Below, one piece after another: positions 45,181 to 55,909 of a stretch of DNA of 64,000 nt. Within the stretch, counting starts at the first letter, position 1. Every line of letters begins with the position of its first letter. Origin of the DNA: an uncultured Prevotella sp. (GTDB lineage Bacteria > Bacteroidota > Bacteroidia > Bacteroidales > Bacteroidaceae); contig CAMVAI010000003.1 in assembly GCA_947165435.1 (NCBI GenBank), positions 24,548 through 88,547 of the forward strand. Direction: 5' to 3'. Made by a program: the position numbers and the translations under genes. The notes under the pieces were generated by a model that had not been told where the DNA came from, searched no databases, and saw nothing but the letters and a program-made list of their open reading frames with translations.

Positions 45181-46566
45181 ATGACATCAAAAAAACTGAC
45201 TATAAGAAAAAACATGTTCGGTTTGGCAACTGCCTTCATTATCGGATACGGATTAACGACCTCGTGTTGTAACAAGATACCTACTGATGACGGAGGGAAA
45301 TACATGACCTACATTGAAGAGTTTCACTATTCGAATTTCTTAAGAGGCACTGATGCCATCGAGTCAGGGAATCTTTCTATGTATGTAGATTATTCCACTT
45401 GTAATGTTCTTGGGCAGAATTCAGCTTTTTACCAGGCGCTTGTACCCTCTTGGGTGGCTGCAGCCAAAAACTATTATTCAATAAAAGGCGGTCAAATCAC
45501 AAAAGAAGAAGGAGCCACATTTAATTTGTTGCGCTCCATACAGAACGTGAATTTTGCTGATTTGAAAAGTGCCGTAGAGCAAATGGCAAACAGCAACTCA
45601 GAGTCTGTTCTTCTGACAGATGGTGAATACTTTCAGCCATCCATAGCAAAAGGGAACATCAACAATCCGTACATGGCCGATGCATTAAAAACTTGGCTGA
45701 AGAAAGGTCACGATATTTTCGTATTTAGCGAGCCATATAAAGAGCCTTGTCCATATCCAAATGGCCCTTTATATAACAAGAAGCGTTTCTATATTATATT
45801 TACAGATGTACGCTTGACCGATAATATCTATGACAGGATTATACAGACGGTAAAGTTGCAAAATTTTCAGGACGTAGAGATGTTTCACTTATCTGCAGAC
45901 CACCCATCACTTTCTGCAGAAGGAACAAGTACAAAAGTCAACGAGAATCTTAGTGCAGAGGTGAAGGGCTTTGGTTCTTTTGAGGCACAGGAATGGCCTA
46001 TAGACTGGAAGAACGGCATAGAACCACTAATTGTTAATGCGGTTAACCCTCAAACCGGAGAAGTGCTACCCAGCGGTGAGTCATTTACAGGTGGCCTGAA
46101 GGTTGACAGGAACAGTTTTGGTGGTTATCGAATCTCCGATGTAACTGCAAAAGTTTATAATATCAATCAAGAGTTTACGGATTTTTGCGCAGCAAAGCAA
46201 GCTGGCGAGAAGTATAAGACAAACATAACCCTAAATCCATTAGACAACTTTATCAAGATAGATGATAAAGAATTCAAAAAGCATGGCATCATCAATTTAT
46301 TCTTTGATAGCCAGATGTATACGCCTGACCCCGTTTTAAACGGATGTCCCTATAATTTCACAAAAGTCGATATATGTGTGTTAGGAGTGCAAGATATGTT
46401 TTCAAAGTTTGCCCATCAGTTTGAGTTCGACAGCATAGACATGCCCGGGCAAACCAATACCTCTGTAGCAGAGAGCATCAAACAGTGCCTTGCAGACCCC
46501 GACATCAAAGCTATGATTTCCACATGTCCGATATATACTATCTACATCAAGACACCAGAAAGATAA
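45181..46566 (+). CDS. Uncharacterised lipoprotein-like protein, first gene of the Ter-like cluster
   Basis: N-terminal hydrophobic segment then TTSCC (lipobox-like); RFYIIFTDVRLTDNIYDRI. No family recognised. Confidence 0.6.
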   Translation: MTSKKLTIRKNMFGLATAFIIGYGLTTSCCNKIPTDDGGKYMTYIEEFHYSNFLRGTDAIESGNLSMYVDYSTCNVLGQNSAFYQALVPSWVAAAKNYYSIKGGQITKEEGATFNLLRSIQNVNFADLKSAVEQMANSNSESVLLTDGEYFQPSIAKGNINNPYMADALKTWLKKGHDIFVFSEPYKEPCPYPNGPLYNKKRFYIIFTDVRLTDNIYDRIIQTVKLQNFQDVEMFHLSADHPSLSAEGTSTKVNENLSAEVKGFGSFEAQEWPIDWKNGIEPLIVNAVNPQTGEVLPSGESFTGGLKVDRNSFGGYRISDVTAKVYNINQEFTDFCAAKQAGEKYKTNITLNPLDNFIKIDDKEFKKHGIINLFFDSQMYTPDPVLNGCPYNFTKVDICVLGVQDMFSKFAHQFEFDSIDMPGQTNTSVAESIKQCLADPDIKAMISTCPIYTIYIKTPER

Positions 46567-46583
46567 ACTAAAACAAAAAAAAC

Positions 46584-46970
46584 ATGACACCAATAACAAA
46601 TTTGCCTCAGTTGCAACAGTTGATGAACAGCACTATGATTTACGCTGTCATCGTCGGTCTCGTGGCCGTTATCATTTCCCTTGCAGTAGCTAATATGTTT
46701 CCGTGGGAAGGCGGTAATGACAAGTCGTATGTAAAAAGAAGGATTGCCTTTGTCATCATTGGCCTTGTAGCTATCCTTGGTTTTTGGCTTTACAATGACC
46801 TTGTAGTGGTTGGGAATATCAGAAATGCCGGTTTCCAGAATATGTTTAAGGCATGTAACCTGAAGTGCATTTTCATCAATGCAGGTGTATATTTGGTTGC
46901 AAGCGTAGCTTTGATGCTCACGTTCCGCCATTCTAAATTTGGTTCCATTTTAGGTAAAGAAAAGAAATAA
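46584..46970 (+). CDS. Small integral membrane protein (about 3 TM)
   Basis: Hydrophobic segments MIYAVIVGLVAVIISLAVANMF, RIAFVIIGLVAILGFWLY, VYLVASVALML. Confidence 0.7.
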   Translation: MTPITNLPQLQQLMNSTMIYAVIVGLVAVIISLAVANMFPWEGGNDKSYVKRRIAFVIIGLVAILGFWLYNDLVVVGNIRNAGFQNMFKACNLKCIFINAGVYLVASVALMLTFRHSKFGSILGKEKK

Positions 46971-46973
46971 CTT

Positions 46974-48584
46974 ATGGCAAGACAATTTTTTGTATTAGGT
47001 ATTGGCGGTACTGGTATGAGGTGCATAGAATCACTCATACACCTTTGCGCTATGGGTATGTTTGATGACACAGAAATACAGATGTTGGCTCTTGACACCG
47101 ATAAAAACAATGGAAACTTCTCACGTCTGAAGGAAGTGAAGGAAGCGTATCTGAACGCTAAAGGTTTGGATAAAGCAAACCGTGTTACTCATAAGGACAC
47201 TTTCTTTTCTGCCAATATCAAGTATTACGAGTTTAGCCCTAACTACGAACAGAAGAGCACATTCAAGGCAGTGTTCAATTACGGAGATACTCAATATAAT
47301 CACCGTGAAGAAACAGATTTGGCAGACCTGGTACTGAGTGGGAATGTTGAAGATTTCAATCTTCGTCATGGATACCGTGCACAGACGCACCTTGGTTCCA
47401 TGATGATGTACCACTCAATAATAGAAGCAGCAAATTCTCCCATCTCCAGCGAACTAAAATCTTTCCTTAGCGAGTTGATTAAAGCATCACAGAATGGTCA
47501 GCCCAGGGTGTTTATTCTTGGCTCTGTATTTGGTGGAACCGGAGCATCATCTATCCCTATCATACCACAAGCCATCTCCAAGGCGGCAGAAATTATGAGT
47601 AATGGTGCAGCCAATGTATTGAAAAGCGCATACTTCGGGTCAACGCTTCTAACAGCTTATTTCAGCTTCCGTGCTCCAAGTGGCAACGAACTCTCAAACC
47701 AAAAAATTATAGCAACGAGTGATAAGTTTGCGCTGAATTCACAGGTCGCCACGATGTTCTACGACGATGACACAACGGTGAAGAGTACCTATCAGAAGTT
47801 TTACATGATGGGTACCAGTGGCTTGGAATGGAACCCTATGCAGCGTGAAAGCGATAAAATTACCGAGACCATTACTGGTGGCGAGCAGCAAAAGAACGAC
47901 TCTCACTATATAGAATTACTTGCTGCATGTGCAGCTCTCGACTTCTATAATACAGACGATTCAACCCTCCAGCAGAACAAAGAACACCATAAGACGGATT
48001 ATCAATACCGCTCGATTAACGACAACGGGAAATTCGACTTTCAGGACTTTGTCGGTTCTGACCGCGCAAAGGAGTTTGCGCAGAAATTCGGCATGCTCAT
48101 CGCCTTTGCCCTGTTTTGTAATGGTTCAGATGATTTCGTTGAAAGTGTAAGAACTGGTGGTCATAAAGAGATACAAGAGTTTACAGGCATCGATGTCAAT
48201 CAGGTCGTCAATCTCAAGAAGTACTTTGATCTATTCTTCGTTCAAAAGAATGGAGATGGAACTTTGAAAGAAGGATGGCTCCGACAAATTCATCGTTCTG
48301 CAGGAGGCGGTGACAACTATCTTTTCAATGCCAATCTATTCTCTCCTGATACGTTCAAGGGTTTAATGAAGGTCGATTGGAACAAGGCCATTTACCGTAA
48401 CGAGGGAATAGGAAAAGACAATGTTTACAAAACAGGTCTGTTTGGCTCTAAATTCGACTCATTCAAAAAACAGTTTATAGCGGTTCGCGATTCCAACAAG
48501 AACTGGCAGAATATCACCAACCAGGGCGAGCAGCTCTATAAGTTAATATTCGACACGTTGGCAAAGTTGTACAATTTTAATTGA
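46974..48584 (+). CDS. Tubulin/FtsZ-superfamily-like GTPase (tubulin-like family)
   Basis: N-terminal nucleotide-binding FVLGIGGTGMRCIESL, then LALDTDKNN and a GGTGSG-like signature GSVFGGTGASSIP. Confidence 0.75.
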   Translation: MARQFFVLGIGGTGMRCIESLIHLCAMGMFDDTEIQMLALDTDKNNGNFSRLKEVKEAYLNAKGLDKANRVTHKDTFFSANIKYYEFSPNYEQKSTFKAVFNYGDTQYNHREETDLADLVLSGNVEDFNLRHGYRAQTHLGSMMMYHSIIEAANSPISSELKSFLSELIKASQNGQPRVFILGSVFGGTGASSIPIIPQAISKAAEIMSNGAANVLKSAYFGSTLLTAYFSFRAPSGNELSNQKIIATSDKFALNSQVATMFYDDDTTVKSTYQKFYMMGTSGLEWNPMQRESDKITETITGGEQQKNDSHYIELLAACAALDFYNTDDSTLQQNKEHHKTDYQYRSINDNGKFDFQDFVGSDRAKEFAQKFGMLIAFALFCNGSDDFVESVRTGGHKEIQEFTGIDVNQVVNLKKYFDLFFVQKNGDGTLKEGWLRQIHRSAGGGDNYLFNANLFSPDTFKGLMKVDWNKAIYRNEGIGKDNVYKTGLFGSKFDSFKKQFIAVRDSNKNWQNITNQGEQLYKLIFDTLAKLYNFN

Positions 48585-48591
48585 TGAAGGT

Positions 48592-51500
48592 ATGTCAAAA
48601 GCATTATTGATAAAAAGCTATACGAATATAACGACGGGAACACAAGGCCAGTGGAATGAGCTTAACATGGCTGCTTCCTATATTCAAGGTATAGAAACCG
48701 GAAAGATTCTTCAAGGTATTACTGCTGAAAAATTAGGCGCACTCATATCTGGCGTGCCAACACCTTGGGCGAGAGCTAAATTGTTTAAGTTTGCCCTTCA
48801 GACATTGGCAACACCAGACCCCAATATAGATACATCTGGGCTTCAGCAATTCTATGAACTACTCTATGGTGAGTGGAAGGGCTTATTAGCTGTTGTCGCG
48901 TTGTTTCCCGACCGAATTCGTTTCTCGAAACCCATCACAATGGATGTAAAGGGAGGGGATTATGACATAGCCGCTGCCTTTGGCAGAATGTTGTTCGAAG
49001 ACAGCGATGTATGGAGCAATCAAGATGCATTGGCAAAGAACCCAAGTGCTCAGCCCTATATACACCTTATATATTATAGAGACCATCTTGTTGGTGGAAC
49101 CTCACCGATGACAGGAGTCTTCACAGGCGTTGATTACACAAAACTTGGTGAAGATGCCAGCGATATTAGTTGGTATAGAGAGGGGAAATTTGAGGATCCT
49201 ACACGATTTTTATCACCAGACCAGTTGCAAAAGGTCTATCTGTTCATCAAGAACATGAATGGGAACTTGGATGTCTTCGAACAGAAAATCAATTCTCAAC
49301 GGGCAAATAAACAACCAATGGATTTAAACGGTTTCAAACAGATGAGCCGTAAATGGGAAGACGAATTGCGTAGGAAGGGCGGTGGAAGCCTCAGAGACAA
49401 AGGGCCAATAGCCAAATATGGAATGCTCGAATGCCCGTTCTCATTGTTGTTTAAGAGCGATGTCCCAGTATATCTGAAACCGGACTTTACATTCACCTAT
49501 ACTAATGATGGTGATTATCAACTTATTGGTGATATTCAAAATCTTCTTAGTGAGGACAAATATGTCATTGGTTGGGCGGAAGACGTCGCTGAAAGGCCAA
49601 AGCTTTCTGATGGCCCTGTTTTCTTCTTAAGAGTAAGAGACATACAAGATGGTAGCACTAACTATTTCTCCTTGCCATTGTCTGAGCGAGGTGTTGACAT
49701 CTTCAAGAATAGTCTGTCAGGATTGTTGGGCTATTCTGAAGGCGGTAATACATCTTTGACAGCATCCTTAACAGATGCCGGTCAGCTTGCTGTTACACTT
49801 ATCGTTGAAATTGATGGTGAGAAAGTTACCTTGAATACCCGTGAATATGAAATAGACTGGATGACGGACCAAGGTAGAGTTATCATGTGGCCTAATTTCG
49901 TTTCTGAGAAATGGAATAAGTATTATCTCTATTCAGAATTCACTGCTGATGCTAAAGAGCAATTTACTCCGATATTCAAATGGCAGGGTGAATTTATCAG
50001 GAATGTGAATAACGTCTTTCTTACAGGTGATTACGAACCCAGCCCCGATGAAGAAAAGAAAGTGGAGATCAAACGCCTTATCACCTATCCCGCAGGACAG
50101 GGCGAAGATTTACCCAAATACAATATTATATCTGCTGACAAACCTCTTGCAGGACTGTCTGCTACCGTAAAAGATACCGGCAAGGATGTCCATGCTGGAT
50201 TCCTTATCTTCCGCCCTCAGATTATTGAGGACAGGACTACCTTTGATATAAAGGGAACTGCTGTTGTCGGTATTGATTTTGGCAGCAACAATACCTGTGT
50301 CTATTATAATGAGAACGACCGTGGCGCAATGCCTGTCCAATTTGGTAACTACAGGAGTGTACTGATAGGAAAAGAAAATAGTGATATCAAGGCAATTGCT
50401 GAAAACAACGAGTTGCTATTCTTCACCAACTATCCATCAGACAATGGACAGGTGAAATCCTGGCTCCACGAGCACGATTCACGTTACAATTGCTACAATG
50501 AGTCAGAAGAGATAGCTGGTGGTGTGCCTGTTAATCGTCCTAACGTTCTAGTCCGTGAGATGGATCAGTATGAGATCAAGACGCAAGCAGGTATCCTTCA
50601 CTACAACATGAAATGGCTTGATAATGATAAGGGGCTCCAGAAAAAACGTGCTTTCTTGAAATCCATCTGGCTCAATGTATGCGCTTTCTTGTACAAGAAC
50701 AAGATTCGTCCGGAAGAAATCGAATGGAGTTTCCCTGGATCGATGATGGAAGCTGACCGTACTGACTTGGAAAAGATTTTCGAGGAACTATGCAAAATCA
50801 CGCCAATTACAATTGGTAGAAAACCTGAACTGAGTACCCAGTTGATAACAGAGGCAGAAGCTGTTTGTAGTTTCGCTTTGTCTCAGGACTTTGGTCTCAA
50901 CAAGGATAACATGTTCTTGGGAATCGATGTTGGTGGCAGTACCAGTGATATTCTTCTGCTTGCAAAAGACCCCAATAACGGTAATAGTTCCTCGCTATAC
51001 AGGGAAAGCTCTGTCCGCTTGGCTGCCGGTGTCTTTTTTAATGCTGTTATCCAGTCGGAGACATTCCGTCAGGCACTTGTTAACTTCCACGAAGGGAAGA
51101 AAACCAAGGTGTATGTGGCAAATATTCGAGAAATACTTACTCAACCGCAAAAAGCGCCATATTATCTGAATAGCATCTTTGACCAGTTGCGTACCGAGTC
51201 AGACTACGAAGAATTCTACTCGTCGATTGACGCTAATGCACGTTTCGTATTTACCATACCTGCTTATGTCACCGGATTACTGCTTTTCTATTCGGGCATG
51301 CTTATAGGAAAGACTATTAAGACCGAACATTTGGAGCATATTAACCGCATTGACATTCTCTCTTTTGGTAAGGGTGGACGCTTGTTCCATTGGCTTAGAA
51401 ATTCTGCCGGAAGAAGGGCTACAAACGAGTATTACGCCAACTGCCTGAATGCCGGCGTAAATCTTGTAACCAATAGAAACCTTGATGTCAGATACCGAGA

Positions 51501-51978
51501 TGAGATTGAGGTGGACAATAAGGCTGAAGTAGCAAAGGGCCTTGTCGATTCAAAAGTGTTGGTAAAGAAGACACAGAATACAGATTCAGATATTTGTGGT
51601 GAGACGGGCGTGAAATATACAATGCCTGACGGAGCACCCAAGATTCTCCATATCGAAGATGAATTGACTGGCGACTATTTTGCAAACGAAATGAACAACT
51701 TTGATTTCTCAGAAGTCGAGAATTTCGAGAAGTTCATGAACATATTCATTGAGTTTGTTAGTCAGAAAACTAGGCTCTATCCAAAAGCGGACGAATCACT
51801 CAGAGATGAACTCACTGACTTGCCCAATAGAATTACTGGTTACATTTGCAATAATGACAATGAGTATAAGAAAGCCCGCAAGAATAATGGAAACGGTTTC
51901 CATTACCACCAGCCTATCATCATTGCAGAGGGCTTGTCGTTCCTAGATACTCTTATCAAAAAGGCATTTAACCAATAA
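48592..51978 (+). CDS. Large protein with C-terminal actin/Hsp70-fold ATPase domain
   Basis: Phosphate-1 motif AVVGIDFGSNNTCVYY; phosphate-2 motif MFLGIDVGGSTSDILLLAKD; unknown ~550-aa N-terminus. Confidence 0.75.
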   Translation: MSKALLIKSYTNITTGTQGQWNELNMAASYIQGIETGKILQGITAEKLGALISGVPTPWARAKLFKFALQTLATPDPNIDTSGLQQFYELLYGEWKGLLAVVALFPDRIRFSKPITMDVKGGDYDIAAAFGRMLFEDSDVWSNQDALAKNPSAQPYIHLIYYRDHLVGGTSPMTGVFTGVDYTKLGEDASDISWYREGKFEDPTRFLSPDQLQKVYLFIKNMNGNLDVFEQKINSQRANKQPMDLNGFKQMSRKWEDELRRKGGGSLRDKGPIAKYGMLECPFSLLFKSDVPVYLKPDFTFTYTNDGDYQLIGDIQNLLSEDKYVIGWAEDVAERPKLSDGPVFFLRVRDIQDGSTNYFSLPLSERGVDIFKNSLSGLLGYSEGGNTSLTASLTDAGQLAVTLIVEIDGEKVTLNTREYEIDWMTDQGRVIMWPNFVSEKWNKYYLYSEFTADAKEQFTPIFKWQGEFIRNVNNVFLTGDYEPSPDEEKKVEIKRLITYPAGQGEDLPKYNIISADKPLAGLSATVKDTGKDVHAGFLIFRPQIIEDRTTFDIKGTAVVGIDFGSNNTCVYYNENDRGAMPVQFGNYRSVLIGKENSDIKAIAENNELLFFTNYPSDNGQVKSWLHEHDSRYNCYNESEEIAGGVPVNRPNVLVREMDQYEIKTQAGILHYNMKWLDNDKGLQKKRAFLKSIWLNVCAFLYKNKIRPEEIEWSFPGSMMEADRTDLEKIFEELCKITPITIGRKPELSTQLITEAEAVCSFALSQDFGLNKDNMFLGIDVGGSTSDILLLAKDPNNGNSSSLYRESSVRLAAGVFFNAVIQSETFRQALVNFHEGKKTKVYVANIREILTQPQKAPYYLNSIFDQLRTESDYEEFYSSIDANARFVFTIPAYVTGLLLFYSGMLIGKTIKTEHLEHINRIDILSFGKGGRLFHWLRNSAGRRATNEYYANCLNAGVNLVTNRNLDVRYRDEIEVDNKAEVAKGLVDSKVLVKKTQNTDSDICGETGVKYTMPDGAPKILHIEDELTGDYFANEMNNFDFSEVENFEKFMNIFIEFVSQKTRLYPKADESLRDELTDLPNRITGYICNNDNEYKKARKNNGNGFHYHQPIIIAEGLSFLDTLIKKAFNQ

Positions 51979-51984
51979 ATTAAG

Positions 51985-54645
51985 ATGAAAGCCTTAACGT
52001 TATACGTAGATAAGTGGTACATCATCGGTGCTGTATGCATCGATGGTGTACCCCATCTTATCACACTGTCAAACCATGAAGACCGCTTTTGGCTATTCTT
52101 CTACGAAGATACGTACAACAATTCTATTGTCTATGGTAAGGACAACCAGCCCCATTACAGGAACGGTGAAGCACATTACATAGGAGATGTATTCAGTCTG
52201 ATTACCGATCCTGACAGACGATTCTCGAGATATAATGGAAGAGGAGAAGAGTTAAAGACAATCTTTCAGGCATCAGGGATTTTTGATACGCTCCGCAGTG
52301 CCGTAGATACAGATGGAGAGATAGAAACATATATCTCCTTTTCACCAGACATAGCCGGACCTGCTCGTTTGGTGTTCTTTGAAGAACTAAAATCAAGTGG
52401 GTTCAACGTTATAGCAAGTCAAGCACGAATTGGGTTCCTGGCATTGGAGCATAACCGACGACATGAAAAGTTACAAGATGACGGATATTATCTGGTCCTC
52501 AATGCCTGTAATGAAAACCTCCACTATATACTCTATAAGCACGAAGACAACAAGTTCAAGATGTTCTCCGAAAATGTTCTCGTTGGAATGGGAATGGATT
52601 TGCGTGGAAGAGCACTAGTGGAATCTATTGTCGATAATATCAATAGCAGAACTCATTTCCTCTCAACTAAAGAAGAGGTGGAGAGAGAGTATTTGCGAAT
52701 GGAGCAATTTGTGCAAAACTGGTTTGTCAAGATTGCAAATGCAAAGGCATTTGTCCCTATTACAATCCCAAATGTCTCATTTGCTAACCAACCTGCAAAC
52801 ACTTTCCAGGTTTCAATCATCAGGAACAAACTTGATGAGAGGACATCTGTTATTGTAAATAACATCATCAAGGTGGTTGCTGATTTTACAAAAGCCTCTG
52901 GTGTGCGCAATGATGAAATAAAGGGGCTGGTGTTTATTGGGAACACTTTTACGAACAGCCAGTTTGAACGAGCCATCCGAGCAAAGTTCTACGTTGCAGA
53001 AGAAAATGTTATCAGACAAAAAGAATCAGACCTGCCCAATATAGTTGGCGTTTATCCGTTATTAGGGGACCTCCATGAAAGCGATTGGCAAAAAACGGCA
53101 AAAAAGGATTTGGGGGAGATACAAATACGATCAGCTTTCGATAAGGAACGTGAACTTTTAGAAAACCTTATTAATAGCAGGTCATGGGAAGAAGCTCGTG
53201 CTCATCTTGATAAAATGTCGAATTTGTATCTGGACTTTTCTAATGAGTTGTCTAGTTACAAGACAGTTATAGACAGAGGTGTTGCAGAAGACGGCAACAA
53301 ATCTGCCCGTCAATACGATGACGCCATGCAGAAGGTTTATGATTTTGAAAAGAATCAAGACTATGTCCAAATGAGTGACTGGGCAGACATAGCCCTCCAA
53401 CATCGTCCTGGTGACAAAGAGGCCACCCAAAAGAAAGCTGATGCCGTTCATCTTCTTTCTGAACAAAAGGTCAGAGAGGAACAATATAGAGCAATCATTG
53501 TCAGGGCACAAAAGAGTCTCAAAGAAGGACAGTGGCAAGATGCTTTGTCTCAGAGTGATGCAGCCCTGAACTTAAGACCGACGTCCGTAGAGGCAAAACG
53601 AATTTATAATGAAGCCAAGAAGCATATAGAAACTGCCAAGGAAGTTGACAAATACATCAATCGTTCAGATTTGTTCCTTGCTCAAAGGTTATATGATGAA
53701 GCACTCCGCGAGTTAGCTAAAGTTCAATCATTAGACCCCAGTAATGAAGAAGCAAGAAAGCGTATCAAGGAAATAAAGGATATTCGTAAAGAACACGATG
53801 AAAAAGTTGCATTCTTAGTGGAGCAGTACGAAAATGCCAAAAAGGCATCTGACTTCAAGGGGGCTATTACTGCCAGTAAACAGTTGGTCGACTTGGATAG
53901 CATAAATCAAAGGAAATGGTCTGCGGAAGCAGAAAAACTACGTGGAGAAGAAGAAAATTATCTGAGGGAGCTTAAACGCTTCGAAGACTTGGTAGAGAAA
54001 GTGACTGGTGCCTATTTCGATGAGAATTGGGTGAATGTAGTCCATTTTGCAGAGGAAGCTCTGCAGATAAGAGAGGATGAGAGATTGCGTTTAAGAATTG
54101 CAGAAGCTAAAATAAAGATTAAGGAGATAGAAGAGAAAAAGATATATGATGACTCCGTTCATCGCGTAAACAAACTTATGCTCGACGGAGAATTTGAAGA
54201 AGCAGAGTCTATACTAAACCAGCTTCAAAAGGAATATCCTCAGCATAAAGATCAAATCAAGGAGCTTAGAAAAAAACTGTTTGCACAACAGATGAGGGAA
54301 CCAAAGAAGAAAGCATTTTCTCCAAAGAAAAAAGAGCAGGAATCACCAAAGAAGAAACCCGAAATCAAAAAGGAAGATTTCTTTGGGAGTGGGGAAACAC
54401 AGTCCAAGAAGTCTGGAAAACAGAAAGTGTTGAATCCTCCCCAAAATGGAGCAAAGACAATAACTTCTGATAAAGCAACTGCGAAGCGGAATGTATCGAT
54501 TGGTGATTTCTTTAGTTCAGATGACACTTCGAAAGATAAGTTGACTGGTAAAATTGGTTCGGTACAAAATGACAAGAAAGAGTCTGCTCCTAAGAAACCT
54601 GCGACTAAAGGGTCATCCACAGGTATAGATTTCTTTGATTCATAA
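51985..54645 (+). CDS. Divergent actin/Hsp70-like N-terminus + TPR/coiled-coil + basic Lys-rich C-terminus
   Basis: GYYLVLNACNENLHYILYKH, EIKGLVFIGNTFTNSQFERAI; TPR KSLKEGQWQDALSQSDAALNLRP; repeated KKEDFFGSGE / IGDFFSSDD / GIDFFDS motifs. Confidence 0.6.
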   Translation: MKALTLYVDKWYIIGAVCIDGVPHLITLSNHEDRFWLFFYEDTYNNSIVYGKDNQPHYRNGEAHYIGDVFSLITDPDRRFSRYNGRGEELKTIFQASGIFDTLRSAVDTDGEIETYISFSPDIAGPARLVFFEELKSSGFNVIASQARIGFLALEHNRRHEKLQDDGYYLVLNACNENLHYILYKHEDNKFKMFSENVLVGMGMDLRGRALVESIVDNINSRTHFLSTKEEVEREYLRMEQFVQNWFVKIANAKAFVPITIPNVSFANQPANTFQVSIIRNKLDERTSVIVNNIIKVVADFTKASGVRNDEIKGLVFIGNTFTNSQFERAIRAKFYVAEENVIRQKESDLPNIVGVYPLLGDLHESDWQKTAKKDLGEIQIRSAFDKERELLENLINSRSWEEARAHLDKMSNLYLDFSNELSSYKTVIDRGVAEDGNKSARQYDDAMQKVYDFEKNQDYVQMSDWADIALQHRPGDKEATQKKADAVHLLSEQKVREEQYRAIIVRAQKSLKEGQWQDALSQSDAALNLRPTSVEAKRIYNEAKKHIETAKEVDKYINRSDLFLAQRLYDEALRELAKVQSLDPSNEEARKRIKEIKDIRKEHDEKVAFLVEQYENAKKASDFKGAITASKQLVDLDSINQRKWSAEAEKLRGEEENYLRELKRFEDLVEKVTGAYFDENWVNVVHFAEEALQIREDERLRLRIAEAKIKIKEIEEKKIYDDSVHRVNKLMLDGEFEEAESILNQLQKEYPQHKDQIKELRKKLFAQQMREPKKKAFSPKKKEQESPKKKPEIKKEDFFGSGETQSKKSGKQKVLNPPQNGAKTITSDKATAKRNVSIGDFFSSDDTSKDKLTGKIGSVQNDKKESAPKKPATKGSSTGIDFFDS

Positions 54646-54718
54646 ATAAGACAAAGACTTTTATTAAGGCAATATAAGAGAAAAATTTTTGTTTATTATT
54701 TTTTAATTTTTAAGTAAT

Positions 54719-55300
54719 ATGGCAGAAGGAGTTCAATTAAAGAAGAAAATTTGCCTGCGCCGCAAGGAGAAGCCGGCAGAGTTTACATTTACGCAGTATC
54801 TTAAAGTGAAACTGCTTTGGAAGGCTAAGACCGATCTTGATTTGTGTATTTTTTATACAAAGAAAGATGGTGAGGCTGGTGGCGTGTTCTCTTCCATGTT
54901 CCGTCAGAAGAAGTCTGACATGGGAGCACAAGACCAGTTCCCTTTCATGCTTCATACAGGAGATAAGCCTGAACCTGCTGAAGGTGGAGAGTCTGTAGAG
55001 CAAATTAACGTATTCAATCTTGACGAGATTGACACCGCGAACGTTGTTGTCCTAAACTATGGTAAAGCCATCGACGGAGAAGAGGTGAATTTCGCTCAGG
55101 ACTCTGGTAGAGTAGAAATTCAGAGCAGTGAGGGCGACTATTTTGAAGTTGAAATTGATGCTTCGGAAATGGGACATGTGTATCATGTATGCTCCATCAA
55201 GAACAAAGATGGAGTTAATTCTGTAGTTAACGAGGGCGTAGTTATGGATCTTGGTACGGCATTTGACAAGATTCCTGGCTTCTCATTGATTTGTGAGTAA
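54719..55300 (+). CDS. TerD-like domain protein
   Basis: VQLKKKICLRRKE, LLWKAKTDLDLCIFYTKKDGEAGGVFSS (TerD DLDxxxF core), KSDMGAQDQFPFMLHTGD. Confidence 0.75.
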   Translation: MAEGVQLKKKICLRRKEKPAEFTFTQYLKVKLLWKAKTDLDLCIFYTKKDGEAGGVFSSMFRQKKSDMGAQDQFPFMLHTGDKPEPAEGGESVEQINVFNLDEIDTANVVVLNYGKAIDGEEVNFAQDSGRVEIQSSEGDYFEVEIDASEMGHVYHVCSIKNKDGVNSVVNEGVVMDLGTAFDKIPGFSLICE

Positions 55301-55330
55301 TAATAGTTAAACCCATTAAATAATAAGATT

Positions 55331-55906
55331 ATGGCAGTACAGTTAAAAAAGAAAGTTACTCTTCGCAGGAAGAACGACTCAGTTGCTTTTAATTTTGCAG
55401 GCAAACTGAAAGTGAAGCTTTTCTGGCAGTCTGAAACAGACTTGGATCTCTGCTTGTTCTTTAAGAAGAAGGATGGTGAGGTCGGTGGTGTGTTCTCTAA
55501 TGAATATCGCTCAAAGAAAAGCGACCTTGGTTCACTCGACAAATTCCCTTACATGCTTCACATGGGAGATAACAAAGAACCTGCTCCCGGTGGAGAAGAG
55601 ACGGAACAGATTAACATTGCAAGCATGTCAGAAATTGACACTGCATACATTGTTATTGTTAATTATGGCGCAGCCATTGAAGGTGAAGATGTCACCTATG
55701 CTGATGAAGGTGGCCGTGTAGAGGTACAGAGTGACTCGGGCGATTATCTGGAGGTTCTTGCTGACTCAAAGGAAGAAGGACACGTGTACTGCGTTTGCTC
55801 TATCCACAATAACGGTGACGATTTCTCTTTAAAGAATGAGAGCCGCGTAATGGATTTGAGCACTGCATTTGACGAGGTTCCTGGTTTTGCTCTAATTTGT
55901 AATTAA
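55331..55906 (+). CDS. TerD-like domain protein (tandem paralogue)
   Basis: VQLKKKVTLRRKND, LFWQSETDLDLCLFFKKKDGEVGGVFSN, KSDLGSLDKFPYMLHMGDN. Confidence 0.75.
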   Translation: MAVQLKKKVTLRRKNDSVAFNFAGKLKVKLFWQSETDLDLCLFFKKKDGEVGGVFSNEYRSKKSDLGSLDKFPYMLHMGDNKEPAPGGEETEQINIASMSEIDTAYIVIVNYGAAIEGEDVTYADEGGRVEVQSDSGDYLEVLADSKEEGHVYCVCSIHNNGDDFSLKNESRVMDLSTAFDEVPGFALICN

Positions 55907-55909
55907 GTT

